Part shown: positions 46,272-55,269 of the stretch, one piece after another
How the letters are laid out: each line of letters begins with the position of its first letter
Numbering within the stretch: position 1 is the stretch's first letter
From: Leptolyngbya sp. O-77
Lineage (GTDB): Bacteria > Cyanobacteriota > Cyanobacteriia > Elainellales > Elainellaceae
Direction of reading: 5' to 3'
Assembly: GCF_001548395.1 (NCBI RefSeq)
Contig: NZ_AP017367.1
Location: 2,269,001 to 2,333,000, forward strand
DNA length: 64,000 nt
Program-made: the position numbers and the translations under genes
The notes under the pieces: model-generated
What the model was told of the DNA's origin: nothing
Seen by the model: the letters and a program-made list of their open reading frames with translations, nothing else
Databases searched by the model: none

Positions 46272-47582
46272 ATGCAGAGCAAATTTGCAATTCCTGTGGT
46301 GGTGCTGAGCGTGCTGGGGGCGATCGCCTTTGCGGCGCAGTGGACGGTCGAGCAGCGGCGCGTCTACCAACTCACCATCGCCACGGGTAACCCGGATGGC
46401 GAGTATTACGCCTTTGCCAGCGCCCTGTCGAATGTGGTGGCCGCGCACGAACCCAAAATTCAGATTCGCGTACTGGAAACAGAAGGCTCTCAGCAAAATG
46501 CAACGCTGCTGGCTCAGAAAGAGACCGATCTGGGCATCATTCAGGGCGACACAGCGCTTGACCCGTCGGTGCAGGCGATCGCCTACCTGTTTCCCGAAAT
46601 TTGCCACCTAATTGCCGCGCCCAGCGCCAGCATTCAGCAATTTACCGACCTCAAGGGCAAGCGCGTTGCCATTCCGCCCGTGGGCAGCGGTTCCTATGCC
46701 ATCTTTCGGCACTTCCAGGCGCACTACAACCTCCAGGACAGCGACTTTCGCCCCTTGCCCATGACCACCAGCGAATCCTACGCAGCGCTGGAGGCTGGGC
46801 AAATCGACGCGCTGTTTCGCGTAATTGCTCTGGGTAGTCCCTCCATTCGCGGGCTGCTCCAGCGGACTCAGGCGCAGCTCGTACCCATCGACCAGGCAGA
46901 ATCCATGCGGCTGACGCTGCCCGTGCTGGAAGCCAGCGAAATTCCCAAAGGAACCTATGACGGAGCGCTGCCAATTCCCGACAAAGATATTCCGGCCGTG
47001 GGGCTGCGGGCGATTTTGGTAACGCGGCGGGATCTGGAACCGGCGATCGCCAAGGTCATTACCCAAACCCTGTTTGAATTTCGCAACGAACTGGTCAGCC
47101 AGTATCCCCGTGCTACCCTGATGCGCCTGCCCGATGCCCGCGAAAACCTGGGTCTGTCGCTGCATCCAGGCGCTCGCAATTACTACAACCAGGACGAACC
47201 CGCCTTTTTGGTGGAATATGCCGAAGTAATGGGCTTTTTGCTGTCTTTCGCAGTTTTGTTGGCCTCTAGCTTATGGCAATTTCGCCGCTGGCTTGATGAA
47301 CGCCAGAAAAACCGTGCCGATATGTACAACCTAAAAGTGCTGGCGCTGCTAGAACAAGTGGAACAAGCGAAAACCCCAGAGGAACTGGAGTCTCTGCGCC
47401 AAACCCTGTTTGAAATGTTCCAAAAGGTAGTGACCGACCTTGACACCGACCGCATCTCCCAGGCTTCATTTCAGTCCTTTACTTTTCCCTGGGATGTGGC
47501 CCTCAGCACGATTCGCCATCGAGAATTGTTGATGAGTCGTGCGATGGATTACAAAGATCAGAAACCAGAGGTGCGGCGATGA
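46272..47582 (+). CDS. TAXI-family TRAP transporter solute-binding protein
   Basis: 436 aa. The N-terminal signal anchor (FAIPVVVLSVLGAIAFAAQW) leads to the TAXI domain (YQLTIATGNPDGEYYAFASA, QKETDLGIIQGDTAL, GSGSYAIFRHF, GQIDALFRV). Unusually for a periplasmic binding protein, a second membrane helix (VMGFLLSFAVLLASSLWQF) and a cytosolic coiled-coil tail of about 85 residues (LEQVEQAKTPEELESLRQTL) follow. The two-helix layout suggests a membrane-fixed sensor or accessory rather than a freely diffusing binding protein. No TRAP permease lies nearby. Start ATG 46272 fits the signal sequence. It sits 94 bp before ureG. Confidence 0.88.
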   Translation: MQSKFAIPVVVLSVLGAIAFAAQWTVEQRRVYQLTIATGNPDGEYYAFASALSNVVAAHEPKIQIRVLETEGSQQNATLLAQKETDLGIIQGDTALDPSVQAIAYLFPEICHLIAAPSASIQQFTDLKGKRVAIPPVGSGSYAIFRHFQAHYNLQDSDFRPLPMTTSESYAALEAGQIDALFRVIALGSPSIRGLLQRTQAQLVPIDQAESMRLTLPVLEASEIPKGTYDGALPIPDKDIPAVGLRAILVTRRDLEPAIAKVITQTLFEFRNELVSQYPRATLMRLPDARENLGLSLHPGARNYYNQDEPAFLVEYAEVMGFLLSFAVLLASSLWQFRRWLDERQKNRADMYNLKVLALLEQVEQAKTPEELESLRQTLFEMFQKVVTDLDTDRISQASFQSFTFPWDVALSTIRHRELLMSRAMDYKDQKPEVRR

Positions 47583-47610
47583 TAGAGGTTAAGTGTGGAG
47601 GCTAGGGGAA

Positions 47611-47668
47611 AAGAACGAAGAGCGAAGAACGAAGAGTGAAAAACGAAGAACGAAGAACGAAGAACGAG
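47611..47668. repeat. Heptamer purine-rich repeat upstream of ureG
   Basis: About eight tandem copies of CGAAGAA or close variants (CGAAGAG, CGAAAAA), ending nine bases before the ureG ATG. This is the heptanucleotide STRR type described for cyanobacteria. It stays open in frame with ureG, giving EERRTKSEKRRTKNEER if a GTG at 47593 were used. Confidence 0.93.
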
Positions 47669-47676
47669 AGGCTCTG

Positions 47677-48294
47677 ATGAATACTTTTCGCGTTGGTATT
47701 GCTGGCCCTGTGGGTTCTGGGAAGACGGCTCTGGTTGATCGCTTGTGTAAGGCGATGCGGGAGACGTATAACTTGGCAGTGGTGACGAACGATATCTATA
47801 CGAAAGAAGACGCGCAGTTTTTGGTGCGGAGTGAGGCGCTGACGGGCGATCGCATCGTAGGCGTAGAGACGGGCGGCTGTCCTCATACGGCGATTCGCGA
47901 AGATGCGTCGATTAACCTGGTGGCGATTGAGCAGCTAGAGCAGCAGTTTCAGCCTGATTTAATCTTTGTGGAAAGCGGCGGCGATAACCTCGCGTCTACC
48001 TTCAGCCCGGAACTGGTGGATTTGACGATCTACGTCATCGACGTGGCCGCTGGGGACAAGATTCCCCGCAAGGGCGGCCCTGGCATTACCAAATCTGACC
48101 TGCTGGTGATTAACAAAATCGACCTGGCCCCGCTGGTGGGCGCAGACCTGGGTGTGATGGAGCGCGATGCCCGCAAGATGCGCGGCGACAAGCCGTTTGT
48201 CTTTACGAATTTGAAGATCAATCAGGAACTAGATACCATTGTTCGCTTCATCGAACTGCACATGGGAAGATCGTCTTTGCAAACGTCGGCTTGA
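47677..48294 (+). CDS. ureG: Urease accessory GTPase UreG
   Basis: 205 aa SIMIBI-class GTPase that delivers nickel to urease together with UreE, UreF and UreH. P-loop GPVGSGKT at residues 9-16, nickel-binding CPH in ETGGCPHTAIREDAS, the conserved ESGGDNLASTFSPEL and the NKID guanine motif. The ATG at 47677 gives the normal UreG N-terminus MNTFRVGIAGPVGSGK; the upstream 28 codons are repeat sequence. No other ure gene is adjacent, so urease genes are split, but the urea transporter operon lies 3 kb downstream. Confidence 0.97.
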   Translation: MNTFRVGIAGPVGSGKTALVDRLCKAMRETYNLAVVTNDIYTKEDAQFLVRSEALTGDRIVGVETGGCPHTAIREDASINLVAIEQLEQQFQPDLIFVESGGDNLASTFSPELVDLTIYVIDVAAGDKIPRKGGPGITKSDLLVINKIDLAPLVGADLGVMERDARKMRGDKPFVFTNLKINQELDTIVRFIELHMGRSSLQTSA

Positions 48295-48337
48295 ACGGGA
48301 TGAAGATGACGGGCGATCGCTCTCAAGGATTAAGTTG

Positions 48338-48418
48338 ATGAAAGGCTTGAAATCCCAGAAAAGACGCTATTTTGACCGGGTTCTGAAACTCAACCAGGAA
48401 CGTGGCGATGAACCTTAG
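48338..48418 (+). CDS. Possible small protein, 26 aa, low confidence
   Basis: ATG at 48338 with AAGGA eight bases ahead encodes a basic 26-residue peptide (MKGLKSQKRRYFDRVLKLNQ and six more residues) that could form one amphipathic helix. It is below usual annotation limits. It lies in the 400-bp gap after ureG, on the same strand. Confidence 0.22.
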   Translation: MKGLKSQKRRYFDRVLKLNQERGDEP

Positions 48419-48444
48419 GGCGAAACTCAAAAACTGGCAAAAAG

Positions 48445-48567
48445 ATGGAACCCGGTAAACCAGCGAGGCGACTGACGGCTGCCTGGGGACTGTTGCTGGC
48501 GATTGCAGGGTTGGCCTGCTCCACTCCGTCGCAAGAGCAACGACCCGCAGCCCTGGGCGAGTGGTGA
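48445..48567 (+). CDS. Possible small lipoprotein, 40 aa
   Basis: A basic N-terminus (KPARR), a hydrophobic stretch (AAWGLLLAIAGLAC) and a lipobox LAGLAC-S fit a lipoprotein signal peptide; only about 15 residues follow the lipidated Cys (STPSQEQRPAALGEW) before TGA. This might be a true mini-lipoprotein, or the 5' remnant of a longer lipoprotein gene lost after the stop. The ribosome-binding site is weak. Confidence 0.4.
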   Translation: MEPGKPARRLTAAWGLLLAIAGLACSTPSQEQRPAALGEW

Positions 48568-48697
48568 AACAGCGGGACGTTGCGCCCTAATGCTAATTCG
48601 GCTGCAATAATGCTCCATCAAACGAAGCCGTTGCTTCTTAAGATTCTTTTTAAGATTAAGATTGCCCTAGAATCGATAGCCTTCCTCAGTAAAGCGC

Positions 48698-49360
48698 ATG
48701 GGCAACCCAAACCGTATTCTGATCTTGTTCGCGCATCCAGCACTAGAAAAGTCGCGGGTCAATCGTCAACTGATTCGCGCGGTGCAGGGACTCGATTCCA
48801 TCACCCTGCACGATCTCTACGAGCAATATCCCAACTTTCACATCAACGTGAAGCTCGAACAGGATTTGCTGCGATCGCACGACATTATTGTGTTCCAGCA
48901 TCCGTTCTACTGGTACAGCAGCCCCGCCATTCTCAAAGAGTGGCAAGACCTGGTGCTGGAATATGGCTTTGCCTATGGGCAGGGCGGCACGGCGCTGCGG
49001 AGCAAAAAGTTTCTTTCGGCAATCACCACAGGCGGCAGCGAAAAGGCTTATTGTCGGCAGGGACACAACTATTTCACGATTCGGGAATTGCTCACGCCCT
49101 TTGAGCAGACGGCGCGGCTCTGCGGCATGGACTATCTGCCGCCGTTTGTGATCACGGGGACACACCAACTGCGAGCCTCTGACCAGATTGCGCCCTATGC
49201 CGAGGCTTATCGGATGGCGCTGGTGGCATTGCGGGACGGCACGGTGGACTGGCCCACGCTACTGCAACAAAAAACCCTCAACGCCTATTTGACGCAAATT
49301 TTGCCCCAAGTTTTGCCTCAAGCGATGCAACCTGCGGAGATTGCCCAGCATGGACAGTAG
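48698..49360 (+). CDS. KefF-like NAD(P)H:quinone oxidoreductase
   Basis: 220 aa flavodoxin-fold protein. Features of the KefF/KefG/DT-diaphorase family: RILILFAHPALEKSRVNRQL (FMN phosphate loop), TLHDLYEQYPNFHINV, QHPFYWYSSPAILKEWQD and LSAITTGGSEKAY. KefF proteins bind to and activate KefB/KefC-type potassium antiporters while oxidising NADPH. Its stop overlaps the start of a KefB-like gene by 11 bp, so the pair is translationally coupled and likely forms one complex. ATG start; full length. Confidence 0.9.
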   Translation: MGNPNRILILFAHPALEKSRVNRQLIRAVQGLDSITLHDLYEQYPNFHINVKLEQDLLRSHDIIVFQHPFYWYSSPAILKEWQDLVLEYGFAYGQGGTALRSKKFLSAITTGGSEKAYCRQGHNYFTIRELLTPFEQTARLCGMDYLPPFVITGTHQLRASDQIAPYAEAYRMALVALRDGTVDWPTLLQQKTLNAYLTQILPQVLPQAMQPAEIAQHGQ

Positions 49361-51287
49361 CTTATTTTTTCAGGCGTTTATTTACCTGATGGCGGCGGTG
49401 CTGTCGGTGCCCATTTCCAAGCGGCTGGGGCTGGGGTCGGTGCTGGGCTACCTGATTGCGGGCGTAATTATCGGCCCGTTTGTCATGGGACTGGTGGGGC
49501 AAGAAGGGCAAGATGTCATGCGCTTCGCCGAGTTTGGCGTGGTGATGATGCTGTTTTTGGTGGGGTTGCAGCTTCAGCCCGATTTGCTGTGGCGGCTGCG
49601 GGTGCCGATCGTGGGGCTGGGCGGGTTGCAGATGGTGGCAAACGTGCTGCTGATTACGGGCTTGGCGATGCTGGTGGGGCTGTCGTGGAAAATGGCAATG
49701 GCGATCGCTCTCATCCTCCCCTTCTCCTCCACCGCCATCGGCGTGCAAACCCTGAACGAGCGCGGTCTGATGAAAACCGAGGGTGGCCAGTCAGCCTTTG
49801 CAGTGCTGCTATTCCAGGCGGTGGCGGTAATTCCTATCCTGGCGCTGTTGCCGCTGCTGTCGGCGGCTCCGCCCGCTATGACTCAACAGACCGTTTCGGC
49901 AGCAAGCACCCTGGCGGGCTGGCAGCAAACCCTGCTGGTGATCGGCACGGTTGGCGGCATTATCCTGGGCGGGCGGTTTCTCATGCAGCCGGTGTTTCGC
50001 TTCATCGCCGCGACGCGCCTGCGGGAGAGCTTCACGGCGACGGCGCTGCTGCTTGTGGTGGGCATCACGCTGGCGATGCAGACGGTAGGCTTGTCGCCTG
50101 CACTGGGCACGTTTGTAGCAGGCGTGGTGCTGGCGGAGAGTGAATATCGCCACGAGCTGATGAGCACGATCGAGCCGTTTCAAAGCCTCTTGCTGGGGCT
50201 GTTTTTCATCTCCGTCGGGGCCAGCATCGACTTCAACCTGATCCTGGCACAGCCGATGCTAATCGCGGGGCTGATCGCGGGCATTACAGTTCTCAAATGT
50301 GGCGTGCTGGTGGGGTTGGGCAACTTGTTTAGGCTGGCGCTGAGTCAGAGCCTTTTGTTTGCCTTTTCGCTGGTGCAGGGCGACGAGTTTGCCTTTGTGC
50401 TGTTTTCTTTTGCCGCGCAAACCAAAGTGCTGACAGAAGATCTGGCGGGGATTTTGATTGCAGTGGTGGCGCTGTCGATGTTGCTGTCGCCCCTGATGAT
50501 GATTGCCTATGATCGCCTGATTGTGCCCCACTTTGAAACGCCGACCGAAGAACGCGAGGCCGATGAAATTGATGAATCGGATAGTCCGGCGATCATCGTC
50601 GGGTTTGGGCGGTTTGGGCAAATCGTTGGGCGCTTGCTGATTGCCAATGGCTATCGCATCACTGTGCTAGAGCATAACCCGGCGCAGATTGACCTGCTGC
50701 GACGCTTTGGCTGGAAGGTGTTTTATGGCGATGCGGCGCGGCTGGATTTGCTGCACGCGGCGGGGGCGGCAGAGGCTCGGCTGCTGGTGCTGGCGATCGA
50801 CGATCGTGAAAAAATGCGGGAGATTGTGCAGTTGGCGCACAAGCATTTTTCCCGCCTGAAGATTCTGGCGCGGGCGGGCGATCGCCGTCATGCCTACGAA
50901 CTCATCCGCAGCGGCGTAGACGTGATCCAGCGGGAAACCTTTAGCTCGGCGCTGGATCTGGGCGTGGAAGCACTGAAACTTATGGGAATGCGGGCCTATC
51001 GGGCCCACCGCGCAGCGCAGATCTTTAAGCAGCACGATGAAGCGGCGCTACGTGATGTGGCTGCGATGGAAGGCGACGACACCGCCCTGATTGCGCGATC
51101 GCGCCAGTTGGCAGAAGATTTAGAGCGCATCTTGCAGACCGATGCAGAAGATCGACGAGACGAGGGCGATCGCGCCTGGGACGTTTCTGCTCTACGAAAA
51201 GACCCAGCCGAAAAAGCCTCAGCCGAAGCCGCTGTTGACCGCAACCCAGATGCAGATACCGCACCTGTCAACCCATCCAAAATCTGA
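49350..51287 (+). CDS. KefB/KefC-like cation:proton antiporter (CPA2) with RCK domain
   Basis: 645 aa inner-membrane protein. About 12-13 helices with CPA2 motifs (LGYLIAGVIIGPFVMGLVG, EFGVVMMLFLVGLQLQP, LALIL-like segments, SPALGTFVAGVVLAESEYRH). Residues about 405-530 form a TrkA-N/RCK nucleotide-binding domain (IIVGFGRFGQIVGRLLIANG, FYGDAARLDLLHAAGA), and the C-terminal about 110 residues are acidic and disordered. Likely a glutathione- or redox-gated potassium efflux system with the coupled KefF-like protein. ATG 49350 chosen; it overlaps the previous stop. Its place between ureG and urtA suggests regulation with nitrogen genes, but this is only positional. Confidence 0.92.
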   Translation: MDSSLFFQAFIYLMAAVLSVPISKRLGLGSVLGYLIAGVIIGPFVMGLVGQEGQDVMRFAEFGVVMMLFLVGLQLQPDLLWRLRVPIVGLGGLQMVANVLLITGLAMLVGLSWKMAMAIALILPFSSTAIGVQTLNERGLMKTEGGQSAFAVLLFQAVAVIPILALLPLLSAAPPAMTQQTVSAASTLAGWQQTLLVIGTVGGIILGGRFLMQPVFRFIAATRLRESFTATALLLVVGITLAMQTVGLSPALGTFVAGVVLAESEYRHELMSTIEPFQSLLLGLFFISVGASIDFNLILAQPMLIAGLIAGITVLKCGVLVGLGNLFRLALSQSLLFAFSLVQGDEFAFVLFSFAAQTKVLTEDLAGILIAVVALSMLLSPLMMIAYDRLIVPHFETPTEEREADEIDESDSPAIIVGFGRFGQIVGRLLIANGYRITVLEHNPAQIDLLRRFGWKVFYGDAARLDLLHAAGAAEARLLVLAIDDREKMREIVQLAHKHFSRLKILARAGDRRHAYELIRSGVDVIQRETFSSALDLGVEALKLMGMRAYRAHRAAQIFKQHDEAALRDVAAMEGDDTALIARSRQLAEDLERILQTDAEDRRDEGDRAWDVSALRKDPAEKASAEAAVDRNPDADTAPVNPSKI

Positions 51288-51340
51288 GATAAGGTCTGAA
51301 ATCAGATTTATATTTATAAAAACTTAAGAAGACCCGTTTT

Positions 51341-51382
51341 GTAGTCTAGGGCACAATTAACGACCGTCTCCAGACCTAACAT
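51341..51382 (+). promoter_or_regulatory. NtcA-type promoter of the urt operon (candidate)
   Basis: GTA-N8-CAC at 51341-51354 (one mismatch to the NtcA consensus GTA-N8-TAC), then 22 nt, then the -10 box TAACAT at 51377-51382 (TAN3T). This is the exact spacing of a class II NtcA-activated promoter. It lies about 60 bp before urtA, whose homologues are NtcA-activated in Anabaena. Confidence 0.65.
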
Positions 51383-51439
51383 CACACCCTAGTATGATTA
51401 TTCGTTCATTTCGCCCCCTCGAATGAGGAGACGTGTTGC

Positions 51440-52772
51440 ATGACAAGGCTATTTGGTCGTCGGAAATTTATGGTCTACGGCTCCGCCGCACTCGGAGCCA
51501 GTATGTTGCTCAAGGCCTGTGCCCCCTCTACTACCACTACGGCAAGTTCCCCCGCTGCGGATGCCTCTCCGGCTGCTTCCCCGGCCGCAACGGGCGACGG
51601 CATCAAGGTGGGTGTTCTACACTCGCTCAGCGGCACGATGGCAATTTCTGAGAAGTCAGTGGTCGATTCCACCCTGCTCGCCATCGACGAAATCAACGCG
51701 GCTGGCGGCGTTTTGGGTAAGCAAATCGTGCCCATCATCGAAGATGGTGCATCGGATTGGCCGACCTTTGCTGAAAAAGCCCGTAAGCTGATCGAGCAAG
51801 ATCAAGTCGTCGTCATCTTTGGCTGCTGGACTTCTGCCAGCCGCAAAGCCGTGCTGCCTGTGTTTGAAGAAAAGAACCACATGCTGTTCTACCCGGTGCA
51901 GTATGAAGGGCAGGAATGCTCCAAAAACATTTTCTATACGGGTGCAGCCCCCAACCAGCAGATCGAGCCGTCGGTAGACTGGCTGTTGGAAAACAAAGGC
52001 AAAGAGTTCTACCTGGTTGGCTCAGACTACGTGTTTCCCCGCACGGCTAACACGATTATCAAAGCCCAGGTCGAAGCGAAAGGCGGCACCGTTGTTGGCG
52101 AAGACTACTTGCCCCTGGGCAACACCGAAGTTGCGCCCATCATCGCCAAGATCCGCTCGGCGCTGCCCAACGGTGGTGTCATCTACAACACGCTGAACGG
52201 TGACAGCAACGTCGCCTTCTTCAAGCAACTGCAAGGCGCAGGTCTCACGCCCGACAAGTACCCCACGATGTCGGTGAGTATTGCGGAAGAGGAAGTGCAG
52301 GCGATCGGCAAGGAATACTTGCTGGGTCATGCGGCTGCCTGGAATTACTTCATGACGGTCGATTCGCCCGAAAACAAGAAGTTCGTGGACGCCTTCAAAG
52401 CCAAGTATGGCGACAACCGTGTGACCAACGACCCGATGGAAGCGGGCTACATCTCTGTCAACATCTGGAAGCAGGCAGTTGAAAAGGCCGGTTCTGAAGG
52501 CACACCGACTGATCTAGAAGCAGTGCGCTCTGCCGCCTACGGTCAAGAATTTGCCGCGCCCCCACGGCCCCGGTGAGATGTTCCCCAACCACCACATTTC
52601 CAAGACGGTTCGGATTGGTGAAGTGCGGGATGACGGTCTGTTTGAAATCGTCTATTCCACGCCCGCCCCAGTCGATCCAGTGCCCTGGAACCAGTACGTT
52701 GCGGAGACTAAGGGCTTTGCCTGCGACTGGACGAGAACTGACGTGGATGATCCAGGGAAGTTCAAGATCTAG
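51440..52772 (+). pseudogene. urtA: Urea ABC transporter binding protein UrtA, single-base frameshift
   Basis: Periplasmic urea receptor, about 443 aa when repaired. Start ATG 51440 with GAGGAG ahead; a twin-arginine-like N-terminus (TRLFGRRKFMVYG) and an SLLKACAP lipobox-like Cys suggest export as a lipoprotein. The branched-chain amino acid receptor fold is typical (IKVGVLHSLSGTMAISEKSV, GCWTSASRKAVLPVFEEKNH). At 52559-52563 an extra C in a C5 run shifts the frame, so the first ORF ends AAPPRPR. The correct tail, HGPGEMFPNHHISKTVRIGE to the stop at 52772, follows in another frame. Probably a sequence error or recent mutation. Confidence 0.93.
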
Positions 52773-52886
52773 AGGTTGGGTAGCTGATTTCTCAGATTTC
52801 TCGCGGGCCGTGCCCGCGGGAAATTCCTTACTTACCTCGGTTATGGGTGACCTGTTGCCTGTTGCTGACTCACTGGGAGAGAGCCT

Positions 52887-54044
52887 GTGGTTGCAAGTAT
52901 TTTGGACGGTATTTTTAACGGAGTCAGCATCGGCTCGATTTTGCTGCTGGCGGCGCTGGGATTGGCGATTGTGTTTGGCTTGATGGGCGTGATCAACATG
53001 GCCCACGGCGAGCTAATGATGCTTGGCGCTTACACGACCTTCGTGGTGCAGAATGCGTTCAGAGCAATCGGTGGGCCGCTGTTTGAGGTTTATATTTTCT
53101 TTGCACTGATTGCGGCGTTTGTCGTTGCGGCGCTGGTGGGGCTGCTGCTAGAGCGGGGTGTGATTCGCTATCTCTACGGGCGACCGCTGGAAACACTTCT
53201 AGCCACCTGGGGCGTGAGCCTGATTTTGCAGCAGTTTGTTCGCAGTGTGAACTGGGTGCTGGTGTTTGGCTTGGCTCTATTTTGCATTTTGTACTTTGGT
53301 GGACAGTGGCTTGCGAAGCGTCGTCCTGATTTTGACCGGGTGAAAGGCTGGGTCACAGCGCTGCTGCTGGCGCTGTCGGGGGCGATCGCCCTTATGGCGG
53401 GCAACGTCCTCGCCAGAACCTATGGGTTAGCTGTGACACAGCCTTGGTTTGGCGCACAAAACAAAGACGTGACTGCACCGGCCTGGCTACGTGGCGGCAT
53501 TCCCCTCGGCAACTACCAACTTCCCTACACGCGCCTGTTCATCATGGTGCTGACGGTGCTGTGTGTGCTAGGGGTCTACTGGTTTCTGAACCGCACCGCC
53601 TGGGGGCTGCGAATTCGCGCTGTCACCCAAAACCGCAACATGAGCGCCTGTCTGGGCATTCCCACTCGCACTGTGGACGCACTCACGTTTGCCTTGGGGT
53701 CGGGACTGGCGGGCATTGCCGGATGCGCCCTCAGCCTGCTGGGTTCTGTTGGCCCCAACACGGGACAAAATTACATCGTGAATACGTTCATGGTGGTGGT
53801 TGTGGGTGGCGTGGGCAAACTCATTGGCACGATTGTCGGCGCGATGGCAATTGGCATCACGGACTACATCATTGGCACCGGAATGCTGGCAAACTTGACC
53901 AATATCCCGTTTATCAAGGACTTTTTCACCTTTTTTGCGACCACTAGCATGGCCAAGGTGATGGTGTTTGCCCTAATCGTCCTATTTCTCCAGTTTCGTC
54001 CGGCGGGGATGTTCCCGCAGAAAGGACGCACGGTGGATGCCTAG
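52887..54044 (+). CDS. urtB: Urea ABC transporter permease UrtB
   Basis: 385 aa, branched-chain amino acid type permease with about nine helices. Landmarks: IGSILLLAALGLAIVFGLMG, VINMAHGELMMLGAYTTF (the NMAHGE motif of this family), LERGVIRYLYGRPLETLLAT, and CLGIPTRTVDALTFALGSGLAG with the ABC contact loop. GTG start; an ATG is not available near the family N-terminus. Cotranscribed with urtA and urtC: gaps of 114 and 58 bp. It forms the channel with UrtC. Confidence 0.95.
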   Translation: MVASILDGIFNGVSIGSILLLAALGLAIVFGLMGVINMAHGELMMLGAYTTFVVQNAFRAIGGPLFEVYIFFALIAAFVVAALVGLLLERGVIRYLYGRPLETLLATWGVSLILQQFVRSVNWVLVFGLALFCILYFGGQWLAKRRPDFDRVKGWVTALLLALSGAIALMAGNVLARTYGLAVTQPWFGAQNKDVTAPAWLRGGIPLGNYQLPYTRLFIMVLTVLCVLGVYWFLNRTAWGLRIRAVTQNRNMSACLGIPTRTVDALTFALGSGLAGIAGCALSLLGSVGPNTGQNYIVNTFMVVVVGGVGKLIGTIVGAMAIGITDYIIGTGMLANLTNIPFIKDFFTFFATTSMAKVMVFALIVLFLQFRPAGMFPQKGRTVDA

Positions 54045-54102
54045 CGATCCGATTTTGTTTAGCCCTGCACCCATTCATGTTGCCGTTACCTGAGCAATCC
54101 TC

Positions 54103-55269
54103 ATGGCCGTTGACACTTTTGTTCCCAATCGCACCGTAAACCTGGCAAAGCGGCGATCGCTCTTGATAGAAATTGCCATCGTAGCGGCGATCGCCCTGTT
54201 CCTCATCTTCGCGCTGCCCTGGATGATTTCCGCCTTTCGCCTCAACCTGATGGGTCGATTCTTGGCGCTAGCCATCGTCGCCCTCGGCATCGACCTAATC
54301 TGGGGCTTCACTGGGTTACTTAGCTTGGGACATGGCATCTTTTTCACGCTGGGCGGCTACGCCCTGGCTATGCACCTGAAGTTGCCCCAGCCGCCAGGAA
54401 GCGGGCTTCCAGATTTCATGTCGCTTTATGGAGTCAGCGAGTTGCCCTGGTTCTGGCGACCGTTTTACTCTGCGCCATTTTCTATGATGGCGATCGCCGT
54501 TATTCCCGCCATCATTGCCGGACTGCTGGGCTACGTCATCTTCCGAAACCGGATTCGCGGCGTGTATTTCTCCATCCTGACGCAAGCCGCAACAATCATC
54601 TTTTTCAACTTTTTCAATGGTCAGCAAAAGCTGTTCAACGGAACCAACGGTTTGACCGATTTTCGATCGGTCTTTGGGCTGCCCGTGAAGGACAACCGGA
54701 CGCAATACATTCTCTACATTGTCACTATCTTATTTGTTGTGGCGGCCTACGCCCTTTGTCGATGGCTGACCAGCGGTCGGTTTGGTCGCCTCCTCGTGGC
54801 CATCCGCGATGATGAAAGTCGCGTTCGGTTTACAGGCTATAACCCAACGGGGTTCAAGATCCTGGTGTTTGCCGTGTCTGGTGCGCTGGCTGGAATCGCG
54901 GGTGCCCTATTCACGCTGCAATCGGGAATTGTGTCGCCCAACACGATGAACATTGCCTTCTCGATCGAAATGGTGATCTGGGTTGCAGTCGGTGGCCGCG
55001 CAACGCTGGTAGGCGCAATTTTGGGTGCAGTGGTTGTGAACCTGGCCAAGAGCCTGCTGAGTGAAAAGTTTCCTGATTTTTGGCTGTTTTTCCAGGGTGG
55101 CTTGTTTTTGCTGGTGGTGCTGCTGTTGCCGAGTGGCATCATTGGCTGGCTCCGCACGAGCGGCGTAAACCTCTATAAGCAACTCACTGGGCAAACACGA
55201 CTGTCTACTTACCCCAGCTTAGAAGAAGACCCAGAGGTTGAATATGAACGAAAAAATCTTGGAGATTGA
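54103..55269 (+). CDS. urtC: Urea ABC transporter permease UrtC
   Basis: 388 aa, second permease subunit with about ten helices. Family landmarks: LGIDLIWGFTGLLSLGHGIF, DFMSLYGVSELPWFW, GVYFSILTQAATIIFFNFFN, FGRLLVAIRDDESRVRFTGY and EMVIWVAVGGRATLVGAILG. The last codons overlap the start of urtD by 26 bp, so translation is coupled. Works with UrtB as heterodimer in the cytoplasmic membrane. ATG start. Confidence 0.96.
   Translation: MAVDTFVPNRTVNLAKRRSLLIEIAIVAAIALFLIFALPWMISAFRLNLMGRFLALAIVALGIDLIWGFTGLLSLGHGIFFTLGGYALAMHLKLPQPPGSGLPDFMSLYGVSELPWFWRPFYSAPFSMMAIAVIPAIIAGLLGYVIFRNRIRGVYFSILTQAATIIFFNFFNGQQKLFNGTNGLTDFRSVFGLPVKDNRTQYILYIVTILFVVAAYALCRWLTSGRFGRLLVAIRDDESRVRFTGYNPTGFKILVFAVSGALAGIAGALFTLQSGIVSPNTMNIAFSIEMVIWVAVGGRATLVGAILGAVVVNLAKSLLSEKFPDFWLFFQGGLFLLVVLLLPSGIIGWLRTSGVNLYKQLTGQTRLSTYPSLEEDPEVEYERKNLGD

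Noticed and set aside
47593..47676. 28-codon N-terminal extension of ureG
   Set aside because: It encodes only the heptamer repeat; UreG homologues begin at MNTFRVGIAG.
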